Shown: piece after piece, positions 35,769 to 44,989 of the stretch
Numbering within the stretch: the stretch's first letter is position 1
How the letters are laid out: each line of letters begins with the position of its first letter
DNA from: Actinomycetospora sp. TBRC 11914
GTDB lineage: Bacteria > Actinomycetota > Actinomycetes > Mycobacteriales > Pseudonocardiaceae
DNA length: 64,000 nucleotides
Direction: 5' to 3'
Assembly (NCBI RefSeq): GCF_012933465.1
Contig: NZ_JABBND010000001.1
Span: forward strand, 682,001-746,000
Position numbers and translations under genes: made by a program
Notes under the pieces: model-generated
Database searches by the model: none
Told to the model about the DNA's origin: nothing
The model's input: the letters and a program-made list of their open reading frames with translations, nothing else

Positions 35769-35926
35769 ACCTCACCCTGCCTTCTCCACGAGCCGTGGAC
35801 TGCCGGCGCCCCCGCCGCGATCGACGATAATCCGGTGCCTCCTGTGCCGCGATGACAAAAACGAACGATCGAACTGATCGTCCGGGTCAAGACTTGTCGC
35901 GTCCCCCACAAGCAACATCGGGTGCC

Positions 35927-36820
35927 ATGGACGACCGCGTGTCGGCCCTGGTCGACGGCGAGACGCGATTACGGGGTGCGGAACGGGCAGAGAACTTCCC
36001 GGTCGCGCTGCGTGTCCTCCCCGCCGGGCGGCGCGCCGTGTTGCGAAGCATCTACGACGTGGTGCGGACCATCGACGACGTCGGCGACGAGGGTGACCTC
36101 GCTCCCGGCGAGCGCCTGGCGACGCTCGACGCACTCGACGAGGACCTCGACCGGGTGTTCTCCGGCGCCCCGGCCCACGTCGGGGTGATCGGCGCGCTCG
36201 CCCCGCACACCGGGCTGCTGCCCGTGGCGCCGTTCCACGACCTGGTCGCGGCGAACCGCGCCGACCAGACCGTCACCCGCTACGCCACCCGCGACGAGCT
36301 CCTCGGCTACTGCCGGCTCTCCGCGGTCCCCATCGGGCGCCTCGTCCTGGCCGCGTTCGAGGTCGACGCCACCCCCGGGATGCTCGATGGGTCCGACCGC
36401 GTCTGCACCGCCCTGCAGCTGCTCGAGCACCTCCAGGACGTCGCCGAGGACCGCGCCCGCGGCCGGGTCTACCTCCCCGCCGACGCCCGCGACGCGGCCG
36501 GCGTCACCGAGACCGACCTCGACGCCCCCACCGCGTCCCCGGCGCTGCGCGGGCTCGTCCTGCGCGAGTGCGCCGCGGCCCGCGCCCTGCTCGCCGACGG
36601 CGCCCCGCTGATCGGGCGCCTGCGCGGCGCGGCCCGCCTCGCCGTCACCGGCTACGTCGCCGGTGGGGCGGCCGCGGCCGACGCGGTCGACCGCACCGGC
36701 GGCGACGTGCTCGGCCGGACGGCCCGGACCCGTCGTCGTGACGTCGTGCGTCATCTGGCCCGGCTCGCGGCGTCACCCCGCCGGGTCCATGCCCCCAGAC
36801 GAGGAGGTCCCCGCCCGTGA
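35927..36820 (+). CDS. hpnC: squalene synthase HpnC (hopanoid)
   Basis: A 297-residue trans-isoprenyl diphosphate synthase, squalene/phytoene type: ENFPVALRVLP (the HpnC hallmark), YDVVRTIDDVGDEGD (first Asp-rich motif), LLGYCRLSAVPIGRLVL and LLEHLQDVAEDRARGRVYLP (second). HpnC turns presqualene diphosphate into hydroxysqualene. ATG 35927 was chosen because CAACAT lies 8 nt upstream (leaderless-like) and the protein then starts close to its homologues; an ATG at 35852 would add 25 polar residues. First gene of the hopanoid operon. Confidence 0.92.
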   Translation: MDDRVSALVDGETRLRGAERAENFPVALRVLPAGRRAVLRSIYDVVRTIDDVGDEGDLAPGERLATLDALDEDLDRVFSGAPAHVGVIGALAPHTGLLPVAPFHDLVAANRADQTVTRYATRDELLGYCRLSAVPIGRLVLAAFEVDATPGMLDGSDRVCTALQLLEHLQDVAEDRARGRVYLPADARDAAGVTETDLDAPTASPALRGLVLRECAAARALLADGAPLIGRLRGAARLAVTGYVAGGAAAADAVDRTGGDVLGRTARTRRRDVVRHLARLAASPRRVHAPRRGGPRP

Positions 36821-37785
36821 CCGCCGTCGTGTCCGACCCCCGTACCGCGCGCGCCTACGCCACCTGCGAGGCCATCACCCGGACCCAGGCGCGCAACTTC
36901 CACTACGGCATCCGGCTGCTGCCCCCGGACCGTCGGGCCGCGCTCTGCGCGGTGTACGCGCTCGCGCGCCGCATCGACGACCTCGGCGACGAGCGCGGCG
37001 ACACCGCGGCGAAGCAGGCCGCGCTGGCCGAGCTGCGGGTCCGGCTCGCGACGCTGCGGGACACCGACGACGGTGCCGACGGCGACGACGGCGACCCCGT
37101 CCTGGCCGCGGTCGCCGACGCGTCCCGACGCTTCCCGATCCCGCTCGGCGCGTTCGACGAGCTGGTGGACGGCGTCGAGGCCGACGTCACCGCCGACGAC
37201 GAGCACGCCCGGACCGGGGTCCCCTCGGCGCCGTACCGGACGTTCTCCGACCTGCTCTGGTACTGCCGGTGCGTCGCCGGGTCGGTCGGGCGGCTCTGCC
37301 TCGGGGTGTTCGGCACCCGACCGGGCGCCGACCCCGAGGGACGCGCGCCGCGGCTCGCCGACGCGCTCGGGCTCGCGCTGCAGCAGACGAACATCCTGCG
37401 CGACGTCCGCGAGGACCTCCTCAACGGACGGATCTACCTGCCGACCGCCGAGCTCGAGGCCGCCGGTGTGGTGCTGCGGCTGCGCTCCGACGGTGCCCTC
37501 GACGACCCCGGCGGCGCCCTCGCCGACCTGCTGCGCGACGCCGCCGTCCGGGCCCGCGGGTACTACGACGAGGGCCTGCAGCTGGTGCCGCTGCTCGACC
37601 GGCGCAGCGCGGCCTGCACGACCGCGATGGCCGGCATCTACCGGCGCCTGCTCGACGACATCACCGCCGACCCCCGCGCGGTCTACGACCGGCGCCTGTC
37701 GCTGTCCGCGCCGAAGAAGGCGCTGGTCGCGGTGCGCGCCCTGACCGGCCTGGACGCGGCGGCCGGCCCGGGGAGGCGTCGGTGA
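36817..37785 (+). CDS. hpnD: presqualene diphosphate synthase HpnD
   Basis: A 322-residue enzyme of the same fold: RTQARNFHYGIRLLPPDRRA, YALARRIDDLGDERGD (Asp-rich 1), LLWYCRCVAGSVGRLCLGVF, QQTNILRDVREDLLNGRIYL (Asp-rich 2), RLSLSAPKKALVA. HpnD condenses two farnesyl diphosphates to presqualene diphosphate. GTG 36817 overlaps the hpnC stop (GTGA), so the two are translated together. Confidence 0.94.
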   Translation: MTAVVSDPRTARAYATCEAITRTQARNFHYGIRLLPPDRRAALCAVYALARRIDDLGDERGDTAAKQAALAELRVRLATLRDTDDGADGDDGDPVLAAVADASRRFPIPLGAFDELVDGVEADVTADDEHARTGVPSAPYRTFSDLLWYCRCVAGSVGRLCLGVFGTRPGADPEGRAPRLADALGLALQQTNILRDVREDLLNGRIYLPTAELEAAGVVLRLRSDGALDDPGGALADLLRDAAVRARGYYDEGLQLVPLLDRRSAACTTAMAGIYRRLLDDITADPRAVYDRRLSLSAPKKALVAVRALTGLDAAAGPGRRR

Positions 37786-39176
37786 CGGGCCCGCGGGTCG
37801 CCGTCCTGGGCGGCGGGCTGGCCGGGATCGCCGCCGCCCTGCGCGCCGCCGACTCCGGCGCCGAGGTCACCCTGCTCGAGCGGCGGGCGCGCCTGGGCGG
37901 GCTCGCCGGCTCGTTCCGCCGCGGGGACGCGCACGTCGACACCGGCCAGCACGTGTTCCTGCGCTGCTGCGACGCCTACCGGGGGCTGCTGGACCGGCTC
38001 GGCGTGGCGGGGTCGACGACACTGCAGGAGCGCCTCGACGTGACCGTCCTGCGGCCGGGCCGGCCCCCGGCCCGGCTGCGCCGCGATGCCCCACCCGCCG
38101 TCGTCGGCCGGATCCCGGGCGCCCACCTCGCCCGGGCCCTGCTGCGCTACGACGCCGTGCCCTGGCGGGAGCGGCTCGCCCTGCCCCGCGCCGCGGCCGC
38201 GCTGCGCCGCCTCGACCCGGCCGACCCCGCCGTCGACACCCAGGCGTTCGGGGACTGGCTGCGCCGCCACGGCCAGGGGCCGGCCGCGATCCGCGCGCTG
38301 TGGGACCTCATCGGCACGCCCACGCTCAACGCCGGCGCCGACGAGGCATCGCTCGCGCTCGCCGCGACCGTCTTCCACATCGGGCTGCTCGGCGACGCCG
38401 GCGCCGCCGACATCGGGTGGGCGTCGGTGCCCCTCGGCGAGCTCCACGACACCGCCGCCCGCCGCGCCCTCGAGGCGGCCGGCGTGCGGGTGGCGCTCGC
38501 GACGAAGGTCGGCGACGTGGCCCGCGCCGACGGCGGGTGGCGGGTCGCCGCGACCGGCCGTGACGGGGCCCGGGAGGCCCTCGACGTGGACGCCGTGGTG
38601 TGTGCCCTGCCACCGGAGGCGGCCGCCGCGGTACTGCCGGACCCCGTGCGGACCCCGGTCGCGGCCGCGGCCGACGCGCTCGGCGCGAGCCCGATCGTCG
38701 ACGTCCACCTGGTCTTCGACCGTCCCGTGCTGCCGGTCCCGTTCGCCGCGGGCACCGACACCGAGGTGCAATGGGTGTTCGACCGATCGGGTGCGCACGG
38801 GGCCCTGCCAACGGGCGCACAGTACGTCGTCGTGTCACTGTCGGCCGCCGACGCCTACCTCCCGGTAGGGGCCGAGGCACTCGTCGACCGGTTCACGACC
38901 GAGCTGGGTCGGCTCCTGCCCACCGTGGCCGGGGCGCGACTCCTCGACGGCTTCGTCACCCGGGAACCCCGGGCGACGTTCCGGCCGGCTCCGGGCACCG
39001 CCGCCCACCGCCCGGCCGCCAGGACCGCGCTGCCCGCCCTCGCGCTGGCGGGCGCGTGGACCGACACCGGATGGCCCGCGACGATGGAGGGTGCCGTGCG
39101 CAGTGGAGACGACGCGGCGGCGGTGGTGACCAGTGCCCGGTGGGGTGCCGGCGACCGGACGGGGGCGGCGGCGTGA
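37782..39176 (+). CDS. hpnE: hydroxysqualene dehydroxylase HpnE
   Basis: A 464-residue FAD-dependent amine-oxidase-like protein: VAVLGGGLAGIAAALRAADS (dinucleotide fold), LLERRARLGGLAGSFRRGD, DTGQHVFLRCCDAYRGLLDR, GTPTLNAGADEASLALAA, and near the C-terminus LALAGAWTDTGWPATMEGAV (FAD-binding). HpnE reduces hydroxysqualene to squalene. GTG 37782 overlaps the hpnD stop. The long open frame upstream (from 36663) is a shadow. Confidence 0.93.
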   Translation: MTGPRVAVLGGGLAGIAAALRAADSGAEVTLLERRARLGGLAGSFRRGDAHVDTGQHVFLRCCDAYRGLLDRLGVAGSTTLQERLDVTVLRPGRPPARLRRDAPPAVVGRIPGAHLARALLRYDAVPWRERLALPRAAAALRRLDPADPAVDTQAFGDWLRRHGQGPAAIRALWDLIGTPTLNAGADEASLALAATVFHIGLLGDAGAADIGWASVPLGELHDTAARRALEAAGVRVALATKVGDVARADGGWRVAATGRDGAREALDVDAVVCALPPEAAAAVLPDPVRTPVAAAADALGASPIVDVHLVFDRPVLPVPFAAGTDTEVQWVFDRSGAHGALPTGAQYVVVSLSAADAYLPVGAEALVDRFTTELGRLLPTVAGARLLDGFVTREPRATFRPAPGTAAHRPAARTALPALALAGAWTDTGWPATMEGAVRSGDDAAAVVTSARWGAGDRTGAAA

Positions 39177-40261
39177 CGGCCGCCCCGCGGGAGGACCGCT
39201 CCCGCCAGCGCACCGACCCGACGACGGTCGACGTGGCCGCGGTGCTGCGCCGCTGCCGGGACCTGGTGGACCCGGCGCTGCGGGCCGCGGTCGCCCGCCT
39301 CGACCCGGCCAGCGCCGCGCAGAGCGCCTACCACCTGGGCTGGACCGACCGGGACGGCAACCCCTCGCGCGGCGGGGGCAAGGCGCTCCGGCCCGCGCTG
39401 GCGCTGCTGGCGGCCGAGGCCTGCGGTGCGCCGGCCGCCGTCGCAGTGCCCGGCGGGGCGGCCGTCGAGCTGGTGCACAACTTCTCGCTGCTGCACGACG
39501 ACCTCATCGACGGCGACACCGAGCGCCGCCACCGTCCCACGGTGTGGGCGGTCTGGGGCGCACCGTCCGCGGTCCTCGCCGGCGACGCGATGCTGGCGCT
39601 CGCGCAGGAGGTGCTGCTCGAGGATCCCTCCTCGGGCGCCCCGGCCGCCGCGCTGCTGCTCACCCGCACCGTGCGGGAGCTGGTCGGCGGCCAGGTCGCC
39701 GACGTCGCGTTCGCCGACCGCGACGACGTGGGCGTCGACGAGTGCCTCGCGATGGCCCACGGCAAGACCGGGACGCTGCTCGGCGCGAGCACCGAGGTCG
39801 GCGCCGTCCTCGCCGGGGCCCCGGCGGCCGCGTGCGCCGCGCTGCGCACCTTCGGCGAGCAGCTGGGGCTGGCGTTCCAGCTCGTCGACGACCTGCTCGG
39901 CATCTGGGGCGACCCGTCGGTCACCGGCAAGCCGGTCCTGGCCGACCTGCGGGAGCGCAAGAAGTCCCTGCCGGTCACCTGGGCCGTCGTCCACGGCGGC
40001 GACGCCGGGCGGGACCTGGCGGCCTGGCTCGCGCGTCCCGAGGACGGGGACGACGAACTGACCCTGCGCCGCGGCGCCGCCCTCGTGGAGGCGGGCGGCG
40101 GGCGCGCGTGGGCCGGGGACGAGGCCCGTCGTCGGCTCGCCGCCGCCGAGACCGCCCTCGCGACCCTCGCCGAGCACCTGCCCACCACCGACCCCGCGAC
40201 GACGCGGGCCCGTGCCGAGCTCGTCGCGCTCGGCCGTCACCTCGCCGACCGGGAGGCCTGA
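39173..40261 (+). CDS. polyprenyl (farnesyl/geranylgeranyl) diphosphate synthase
   Basis: A 362-residue trans-prenyltransferase: GGGKALRPALALLAAEA, VELVHNFSLLHDDLIDGDTE (first DDxxD), RRHRPTVWAVWG, GKTGTLLGASTEVGAVLAG, FQLVDDLLGIWGDPSVTGKP (second Asp-rich) and ERKKSLPVTWAVVHG. It should supply farnesyl diphosphate for HpnD; the small residues before the first motif do not allow a firm chain-length call. GTG 39173 overlaps the hpnE stop (GTGA). Confidence 0.92.
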   Translation: MTAAPREDRSRQRTDPTTVDVAAVLRRCRDLVDPALRAAVARLDPASAAQSAYHLGWTDRDGNPSRGGGKALRPALALLAAEACGAPAAVAVPGGAAVELVHNFSLLHDDLIDGDTERRHRPTVWAVWGAPSAVLAGDAMLALAQEVLLEDPSSGAPAAALLLTRTVRELVGGQVADVAFADRDDVGVDECLAMAHGKTGTLLGASTEVGAVLAGAPAAACAALRTFGEQLGLAFQLVDDLLGIWGDPSVTGKPVLADLRERKKSLPVTWAVVHGGDAGRDLAAWLARPEDGDDELTLRRGAALVEAGGGRAWAGDEARRRLAAAETALATLAEHLPTTDPATTRARAELVALGRHLADREA

Positions 40262-40263
40262 GC

Positions 40264-42207
40264 ATGACGCTGTCGGTGCCCGCGACCGACACCACCACCC
40301 GCACCACCCGCACCGTCGAGGAGGCCCTCGACGCCGGGATCGCGCACCTGCGCTCCCGCCAGGACGCCGCCGGGTGGTGGAAGGGCGACCTGGACACCAA
40401 CGTGACCATGGACGCCGAGGACCTCCTCCTGCGGCACGTCCTGGAGATCTCCGACCCGGAGCGCACCGCGGGCGCCGCCCGCTGGATCCGCTCGCAGCAG
40501 CGCGCCGACGGCACGTGGGCCACGTTCGCCGGCGGCCCGGGCGACCTGTCGACGACGGCCGAGGCGTGGGTGGCGCTGCGGCTGGCCGGCGACCACCCGG
40601 GCGCGCCGCACATGCTCTCGGCGGCGGAGTTCGTCCGCGAGCAGGGCGGGGTGGAGCGCACCCGCGTGTTCACCCGCGTCTGGCTGGCGCTCGTCGGGCT
40701 GTGGTCCTGGGACGACCTGCCCGCCATGCCGCCCGAGCTCATCCACCTCCCGCGGTGGTTCCCGCTCAACGTGTCCGACTGGGCGTGCTGGGCCCGCCAG
40801 ACCGTCGTCCCGCTGACGGTCGTGTCGACCCTGCGCCCCTCCCATCCGGTCGACTTCGACATCGCCGAGCTGCGGACCGGGGCCGCGCCCGCGGCGTTCG
40901 ACCCGGTCTGGACCTGGTCGGGCTTCTTCTCCCGCCTCGACGTCGGGCTGCACGCCTACGCCCGCGCCGCCCGCCGCGGCCCGCTGGCGTGGATCCGGCG
41001 CGGCGCGATGCGCAAGGCCGGCGAGTGGATCCTCGCCCGGCAGGAGGCCGACGGCGGGTGGGGCGGCATCCAGCCGCCGTGGGTGTACTCGCTGATGGCG
41101 CTCGTGCTGCTCGGCTACCCCCGCGAGCACCCGTCGGTGGTCGCCGCGATCCGCGGCCTCGACGGGTTCACCCTCACCACCGACTCCCCCGACGGCCCGG
41201 TGATCCGGCTCGAGGCCTGCCAGTCGCCGGTGTGGGACACCTGCCTGGCGGTCAACGCGCTGCACGACGCCCGCGTCCCGGCCGACGACCCGGCCGTCGT
41301 CGCGGGCACCCGCTGGCTGCTCGACGAGCAGGTCACCCTGACCGGCGACTGGGCGGTGCAGCGCCCGACGCTGGCCCCCGGCGGCTGGTCCTTCGAGTTC
41401 GCCAACGACGTCTACCCCGACACCGACGACACCGCCGAGGTCGTGCTCGCGCTGCGCCGGTCCGAGCACGCGGGCCTGTCCGAGGCCGAGCGGGCGGAGC
41501 TGCGTCACGCCGTCGACCGGGGCCTCGACTGGGCGGCCGGCATGGTGTCCGCTGACGGCGGGTGGGGCGCCTTCGACGCCGACAACACCCGCGAGCTGGT
41601 CAACAAGCTCCCGTTCTGCGACTTCGGCGAGGTGATCGACCCGCCGTCGGCGGACGTCACCGCGCACGTGGTGGAGGCGCTCGCCAGCGAAGGGCGCAGC
41701 GGGACGGTCGAATGCCGGCGCGGGGTGCGCTGGCTGCTCGGTGCCCAGGAGGCCGACGGGTCGTGGTTCGGGCGCTGGGGCGCGAACCACCTCTACGGCA
41801 CCGGCGGCGTCGTTCCCGCGCTGGTCGCGGCCGGGATCGACCCGGGGTCGACGCCGATCCGCCGTGCCGTGCGCTGGCTGCACGACCACCAGAACGACGA
41901 CGGCGGGTGGGGCGAGGACCTGCGCTCCTACGTCGACCCGGCGTGGATCGGCCGCGGGGCCTCGACGCCGTCGCAGACCGCGTGGGCGCTGCTCGCGCTG
42001 ATCGCGGCCGGCGACCGGTCGGCGGCCACCGAGCGCGGCGTGCGGTGGCTGGTCGACGCCCAACGCCCCGACGGTGGCTGGGACGAGGAGCAGTTCACCG
42101 GCACCGGCTTCCCCGGCGACTTCTACATCGCCTACCACCTCTACCGGGTCGTGTTCCCGATCTCGGCCCTCGGGCGGTGGGTCCACGGGTGGGACGGCGT
42201 CGCATGA
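40264..42207 (+). CDS. shc: squalene-hopene cyclase
   Basis: A 647-residue class II terpene cyclase. The catalytic DxDD motif is D386-T-D388-D389 in NDVYPDTDDTAEVVL; QW-type repeats are plentiful (QDAAGWWKGDLDTN, QEADGGWGGIQPPWV, ADGGWGAFDADNT, QNDDGGWGEDL, RPDGGWDEEQF). It cyclises squalene to hopene/hopanol at the membrane. ATG 40264 starts 2 nt after the upstream stop, and its own stop overlaps the next start (ATGA). Confidence 0.96.
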   Translation: MTLSVPATDTTTRTTRTVEEALDAGIAHLRSRQDAAGWWKGDLDTNVTMDAEDLLLRHVLEISDPERTAGAARWIRSQQRADGTWATFAGGPGDLSTTAEAWVALRLAGDHPGAPHMLSAAEFVREQGGVERTRVFTRVWLALVGLWSWDDLPAMPPELIHLPRWFPLNVSDWACWARQTVVPLTVVSTLRPSHPVDFDIAELRTGAAPAAFDPVWTWSGFFSRLDVGLHAYARAARRGPLAWIRRGAMRKAGEWILARQEADGGWGGIQPPWVYSLMALVLLGYPREHPSVVAAIRGLDGFTLTTDSPDGPVIRLEACQSPVWDTCLAVNALHDARVPADDPAVVAGTRWLLDEQVTLTGDWAVQRPTLAPGGWSFEFANDVYPDTDDTAEVVLALRRSEHAGLSEAERAELRHAVDRGLDWAAGMVSADGGWGAFDADNTRELVNKLPFCDFGEVIDPPSADVTAHVVEALASEGRSGTVECRRGVRWLLGAQEADGSWFGRWGANHLYGTGGVVPALVAAGIDPGSTPIRRAVRWLHDHQNDDGGWGEDLRSYVDPAWIGRGASTPSQTAWALLALIAAGDRSAATERGVRWLVDAQRPDGGWDEEQFTGTGFPGDFYIAYHLYRVVFPISALGRWVHGWDGVA

Positions 42208-43868
42208 CCGGCACCGGTCCCGTCGTCGCCACGCCGCTCGCGATCGAGCGGCGGGCCCTCGCGGGCGCGGGCGACGTCCGGGTCCCGACGGCGGAGGTGG
42301 TCACCACCGGCTCCGGGCCGCGGCGCTCGGTCGCGGCGGCCCGGGGGCTCGGGGACCGGCCGCGGCTGGTCGCCGGAGTGGCCGGGGCGCTGGCGCGGGG
42401 CCTCGCGCCGGGCGACCTCGTGGTGGCCGACGAGGTCCGCGACCCCGCCGGCCGGTCGGTGCGGGTGGCGAGCGCGCCGCTGCTGGCCGCCGTGCTGCGG
42501 GCGGCCGGGCTGACGGTGCACGTCGGGCCGGTGGTCTCGGCCGAGCGCGTGGTGACCGGGGCGGCCCGGACGGCGCTGGCCTCGGGGCCGCGGGCGAACG
42601 GCGCCGTCCTCGCGTCGGATGGGAGCAATGCGCCATTGCTGGCGCGGGGCGGGGCGGCCCCGACGCGGGTGAACGGCGCCGTCCTCGCGTCGGATGGGAG
42701 CAATGCGCCATTGCTGGCGCACCGGCCACCCCTCGCCGTCGACACCGAATCGGCCTGGCTGGCCCCGGACGACGACGCCGTCCCGTTCGCGGTCGTCCGG
42801 GCCGTCGTCGACACCCCCGACCACCCGCTGGTCCACCCCGGCACCGTCACCCGCGGGATCGCCGCGCTCACCTCGCTGCGTCGCGCCGCCCCCGCCGTCG
42901 CCGCCTGGTGCGCGGCCCTCGGGCCCCGCGAGGTCCTGCTCGCCGAGCCCCGGTCGTTCTGCGCGGGCGTGGACCGGGCCATCGCCACCGTCGAGCAGGC
43001 CCTCGAGCGCCACGGGCCGCCGGTCTACGTGCGGCGCCAGATCGTGCACAACAGCCACGTCGTCGCCGACCTCGAGCGCCGCGGGGCGGTGTTCGTCCAG
43101 GAGGCCGACGAGGTGCCGACGGGCGCGACGCTGGTGCTCGCCGCGCACGGCGTCGCGCCCGCGGTGCGGCGCACCGCCGCCTCGCGCCACCTCACCGTCG
43201 TCGACGCCACCTGTCCGCTGGTGACCAAGGTGCACGCCGGCGTGCGCCGCCAGGCCGACCGCGGCGCCACTGTCTTCCTCATCGGCCACGCCGAGCACGA
43301 GGAGGTCGAGGGCACCGTGGGCGAAGCCGAGGAGGCGCGCGGCACCGTGATCGTCGTGGGCAGCGAGGCGGAGGCCGAGACGGTCACCGCCCCGGACCCC
43401 GGCCGGGTCGCCTCCGCGGTGCAGACCACGCTCGCCGTCGACGAGGCCGAGGCGATCGCGGCGGTGCTGCGCCGCCGGTTCCCCGCGCTGTCCGAGCCCC
43501 GCTCGGCGGACATCTGCTACGCCACCACCAACCGCCAGGCCGCGGTGCGGGCGGTGGCGTCCGAGGCCGACCGGCTCGTCGTCGTCGGCTCGGCGAACTC
43601 CTCGAACTCGGTGCGGCTGGCGGAGGTCGGCGTCCGCGCCGGGACCGACGCCCGCCGCGTCGACCGCCCCGACGAGCTGGACCTGTCCTGGCTCTCCGGG
43701 GCGCGGCGCGTCGCGGTCACCGCGGGCGCCTCGGCTCCCGACCACCTCGTGGACGGCGGGGTCGGCAGCGTCGTCGACCTCCTGCGCGGGCTCGGGCCCG
43801 TGACCGTCACCCCCCGGCCGACCACGACCGAGGACGTCCACTTCACCCTTCCCAAGGAAGTGAGCTGA
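42204..43868 (+). CDS. fusion of hopanoid phosphorylase HpnG and HMB-PP reductase IspH
   Basis: 554 residues in two domains. Residues 1-235 form an HpnG-like nucleoside-phosphorylase fold (PVVATPLAIERRALAGAG, GLAPGDLVVADEV, then AVDTESA matching the usual AVDMES motif), which trims adenosylhopane. Residues 240-554 are a complete IspH: FCAGVDRAI (C253), IVHNSHVV, DATCPLVTKVH (C337), HAEHEEVEGT, ICYATTNRQ (C438) and SANSSNSVRL, i.e. all three Fe-S cysteines. Residues about 130-172 come from a two-unit family C repeat inserted in the HpnG part, giving a twice-repeated NGAVLASDGSNAPLLA. The start overlaps the shc stop. Confidence 0.9.
   Translation: MTGTGPVVATPLAIERRALAGAGDVRVPTAEVVTTGSGPRRSVAAARGLGDRPRLVAGVAGALARGLAPGDLVVADEVRDPAGRSVRVASAPLLAAVLRAAGLTVHVGPVVSAERVVTGAARTALASGPRANGAVLASDGSNAPLLARGGAAPTRVNGAVLASDGSNAPLLAHRPPLAVDTESAWLAPDDDAVPFAVVRAVVDTPDHPLVHPGTVTRGIAALTSLRRAAPAVAAWCAALGPREVLLAEPRSFCAGVDRAIATVEQALERHGPPVYVRRQIVHNSHVVADLERRGAVFVQEADEVPTGATLVLAAHGVAPAVRRTAASRHLTVVDATCPLVTKVHAGVRRQADRGATVFLIGHAEHEEVEGTVGEAEEARGTVIVVGSEAEAETVTAPDPGRVASAVQTTLAVDEAEAIAAVLRRRFPALSEPRSADICYATTNRQAAVRAVASEADRLVVVGSANSSNSVRLAEVGVRAGTDARRVDRPDELDLSWLSGARRVAVTAGASAPDHLVDGGVGSVVDLLRGLGPVTVTPRPTTTEDVHFTLPKEVS
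42590..42720. repeat. family C repeat array inside hpnG-ispH (C2)
   Basis: Two 56-bp units (42590-42645 and 42665-42720; 75 bp apart) are nearly identical and contain the hairpin agcaatg-cgc-cattgct preceded by ggcgccgtcct. They read in frame through the gene. The same motif in reverse forms array C1 at 29191-29329 with the same spacing. Confidence 0.9.
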
Positions 43869-43870
43869 CG

Positions 43871-44887
43871 ATGGGTTTCCCCCTGCGCCAGAGCATCAAG
43901 CTCGGCACCTACCTCATGGAGCAGCGGATCCGGGGGCGGAAGAAGTTCCCCATCCTGGTCGAGCTCGAGCCGCTGTTCGCCTGCAACCTCAAGTGCGCGG
44001 GCTGCGGCAAGATCGCCCAGCCGGCGTCGCTGCTCAAGCAGCGGATGCCGGTCGAGCAGGCGGTCGGCGCCATCGAGGAGGCCGGCGCGCCGATGGTCTC
44101 CATCGCCGGCGGTGAGCCGCTGATGCACCCGCAGATCGACGAGATCGTCCGGCAGCTGCTGGACCGCGGCAAGATCGTCTTCCTCTGCACGAACGCGCTG
44201 CTGCTGCCCAAGCACCTCCACAAGTTCTCGCCGCACAAGAACTTCGCGTGGATGGTGCACATCGACGGGCTGCGCGAGCGCCACGACGCGTCGGTGCGCA
44301 AGGTCGGCGGATTCGACGCCGCCGTCGACGCGATCAAGCAGGCCCAGGCGGCGGGATTCAAGGTCTACACGAACACCACGTTCTTCGACACCGACACCCC
44401 GCAGGACGTCATCGACGTCCTCGACTACCTCAACGACGACCTCGGCGTCGACAACATGCAGATCTCGCCGGCCTACGCCTACGAGCGGGCCCCCGACCAG
44501 GAGCACTGGCTGGGCGTCGACCAGACCCGCGAGCTCTTCCGCAAGGCCTTCGCCGACGGGCGCCGCAAGAAGTGGCGGCTCAACCACTCGCCGCTCTTCC
44601 TCGACTTCCTCGAGGGCAAGCAGGACTTCGACTGCACCGCCTGGGCGATCCCGTCGTACTCCCTGCTCGGGTGGCAGAAGCCCTGCTACCTGCTCGACGA
44701 CGGGTACGTGGCGACGTACCGGGAGCTGATCGAGGAGACCGACTGGGACTCCTACGGCCGGGGCCGCAACTCCAAGTGCGAGAACTGCATGGCCCACTGC
44801 GGGTACGAGCCGTCCGCCGTCTTCGCCACCATGGGGTCACTGCGGGAGTCGATCCGGGCGGCCACGGATACGGTCGGTGTTCGATAA
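43871..44887 (+). CDS. hpnH: adenosyl-hopene transferase HpnH (radical SAM)
   Basis: A 338-residue radical SAM protein. The cluster motif C38-x3-C42-x2-C45 (FACNLKCAGCGK) is followed by SIAGGEPLMHPQID, MVHIDGLRERHDASV and a C-terminal cysteine set (SKCENCMAHCGYEPSA, SPASM-like). HpnH adds the 5'-deoxyadenosyl radical of SAM to hopene to give adenosylhopane, the entry to C35 hopanoids. It starts 2 nt after the upstream stop, the last gene of the operon. A weak CCCCG...CGGGG hairpin lies about 20 bp downstream. Confidence 0.96.
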   Translation: MGFPLRQSIKLGTYLMEQRIRGRKKFPILVELEPLFACNLKCAGCGKIAQPASLLKQRMPVEQAVGAIEEAGAPMVSIAGGEPLMHPQIDEIVRQLLDRGKIVFLCTNALLLPKHLHKFSPHKNFAWMVHIDGLRERHDASVRKVGGFDAAVDAIKQAQAAGFKVYTNTTFFDTDTPQDVIDVLDYLNDDLGVDNMQISPAYAYERAPDQEHWLGVDQTRELFRKAFADGRRKKWRLNHSPLFLDFLEGKQDFDCTAWAIPSYSLLGWQKPCYLLDDGYVATYRELIEETDWDSYGRGRNSKCENCMAHCGYEPSAVFATMGSLRESIRAATDTVGVR

Positions 44888-44989
44888 CACGTGAATGCCC
44901 CGTGAAATCGGGGGGTCCGGGCACCCGCCGTCATCCTGGTCGCTACCGTCGACGACGACCGTTCCCCGGCGAAGAGGCGGCGCACCCGT

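Noticed and set aside
42590-42720. A disrupted hpnG pseudogene
   Set aside because: The repeat units are in frame, the phosphorylase motif continues after them, and the downstream IspH is intact, so it is an insertion within an open gene.
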